The notes under the pieces: generated by a model
Database searches by the model: none
Told to the model about the DNA's origin: nothing
The model's input: only the letters and a program-made list of their open reading frames with translations
Position numbers and translations under genes: made by a program
Source of the DNA: Caldisericia bacterium
Lineage (GTDB): Bacteria > Caldisericota > Caldisericia > B22-G15
Reading direction: 5' to 3'
DNA: 5,993 nt
NCBI GenBank assembly: GCA_021158845.1
Contig: JAGGSY010000084.1
Location: 1 to 5,993, forward strand
Part shown: positions 5,920-5,993 of the stretch, piece after piece
Position numbering within the stretch: position 1 is the first letter of the stretch
Layout of the letters: each line of letters begins with the position of its first letter

Positions 5920-5993
5920 TTATTTGTAGAAAAACTCCTTACTACCTACACGCCCACGGGCTTTCTCTGCAAAGAACATCCAGGTTATGTTGT
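5920..5993 (-). CDS. Possible 3' tail of a gene entering from the right edge
   Basis: One minus-strand frame is open from the window edge and reads NITWMFFAEKARGRVGSKEF, then FYK, stopping at TAA 5920-5922. It ends 49 nt before the DUF6979-like start, a normal gap for an upstream gene in the same operon. A second minus frame is also open for about 16 codons, so the call is weak. No family is recognised. Confidence 0.25.
   Translation of the reverse strand, partial: NITWMFFAEKARGRVGSKEFFYK

Noticed and set aside
5950..5960. GCCCGTGGGC on the minus strand as a terminator or IS200/IS605 end
   Set aside because: The loop would be only 2 nt, no T run follows, and no transposase is present to support an element.
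78..5970. 11-bp inverted match GCAGAGAAAGC (78-88 plus; 5960-5970 minus) near the two window ends
   Set aside because: A few 11-bp inverted matches are expected by chance in 6 kb, the window ends are arbitrary, and the match does not extend.
1..5993. CRISPR arrays, tRNA and rRNA genes
   Set aside because: No regularly spaced repeats and no tRNA- or rRNA-like sequences were seen on reading either strand.

Overview
The window looks like an accessory region of a bacterial chromosome. The strong AGGAGG-type ribosome binding sites, the lysine- and isoleucine-rich proteins and two recognisable small families suggest a Firmicutes/Clostridia-like host, but no marker gene fixes the taxon. All intact genes lie on the minus strand. 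Read in that direction, the order is: a possible gene tail, a DUF6979-like protein, a three-part protein (TPR-like, His/Cys-rich, glycine zipper), a truncated DUF6438-like fragment, a broken ribbon-helix-helix (RHH) regulator gene, a nuclease-methyltransferase fusion, and a specificity subunit. A degraded zinc-ribbon-like gene lies on the plus strand at the left end.

Bases 1-530 hold a possible gene tail, a small hairpin and the decayed gene at 184-499. The AT-rich core, about 540-4380, is the restriction-modification (R-M) block. A 722-residue protein joins an N-terminal PD-(D/E)XK nuclease to a gamma-class N6-adenine methyltransferase (NPPF motif). It is followed directly by a two-TRD specificity subunit. 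No helicase/translocase (HsdR) is visible. This two-subunit layout (R-M fusion plus separate S) resembles BcgI-like Type IIB systems rather than classical Type I.

Just upstream of the R-M fusion, and overlapping its start by 8 nt, is an RHH regulator gene with two one-base frameshifts. A perfect 12-bp palindrome lies 25 bp upstream of its start codon and is a plausible operator. A working RHH protein would probably have controlled the R-M operon. As sequenced, that control looks lost.

Hand-counted 60-base samples give 25-27% GC inside the R-M block and 48-57% in most flanking samples. The change is abrupt at about 4380, exactly where the DUF6438-like reading frame is cut short, and at about 540. 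This suggests that the RHH plus R-M cassette was acquired horizontally and replaced part of an older locus. The right-hand genes (4356-5870) are close together on one strand and may form a small operon of unknown function; their link to defence is inference.
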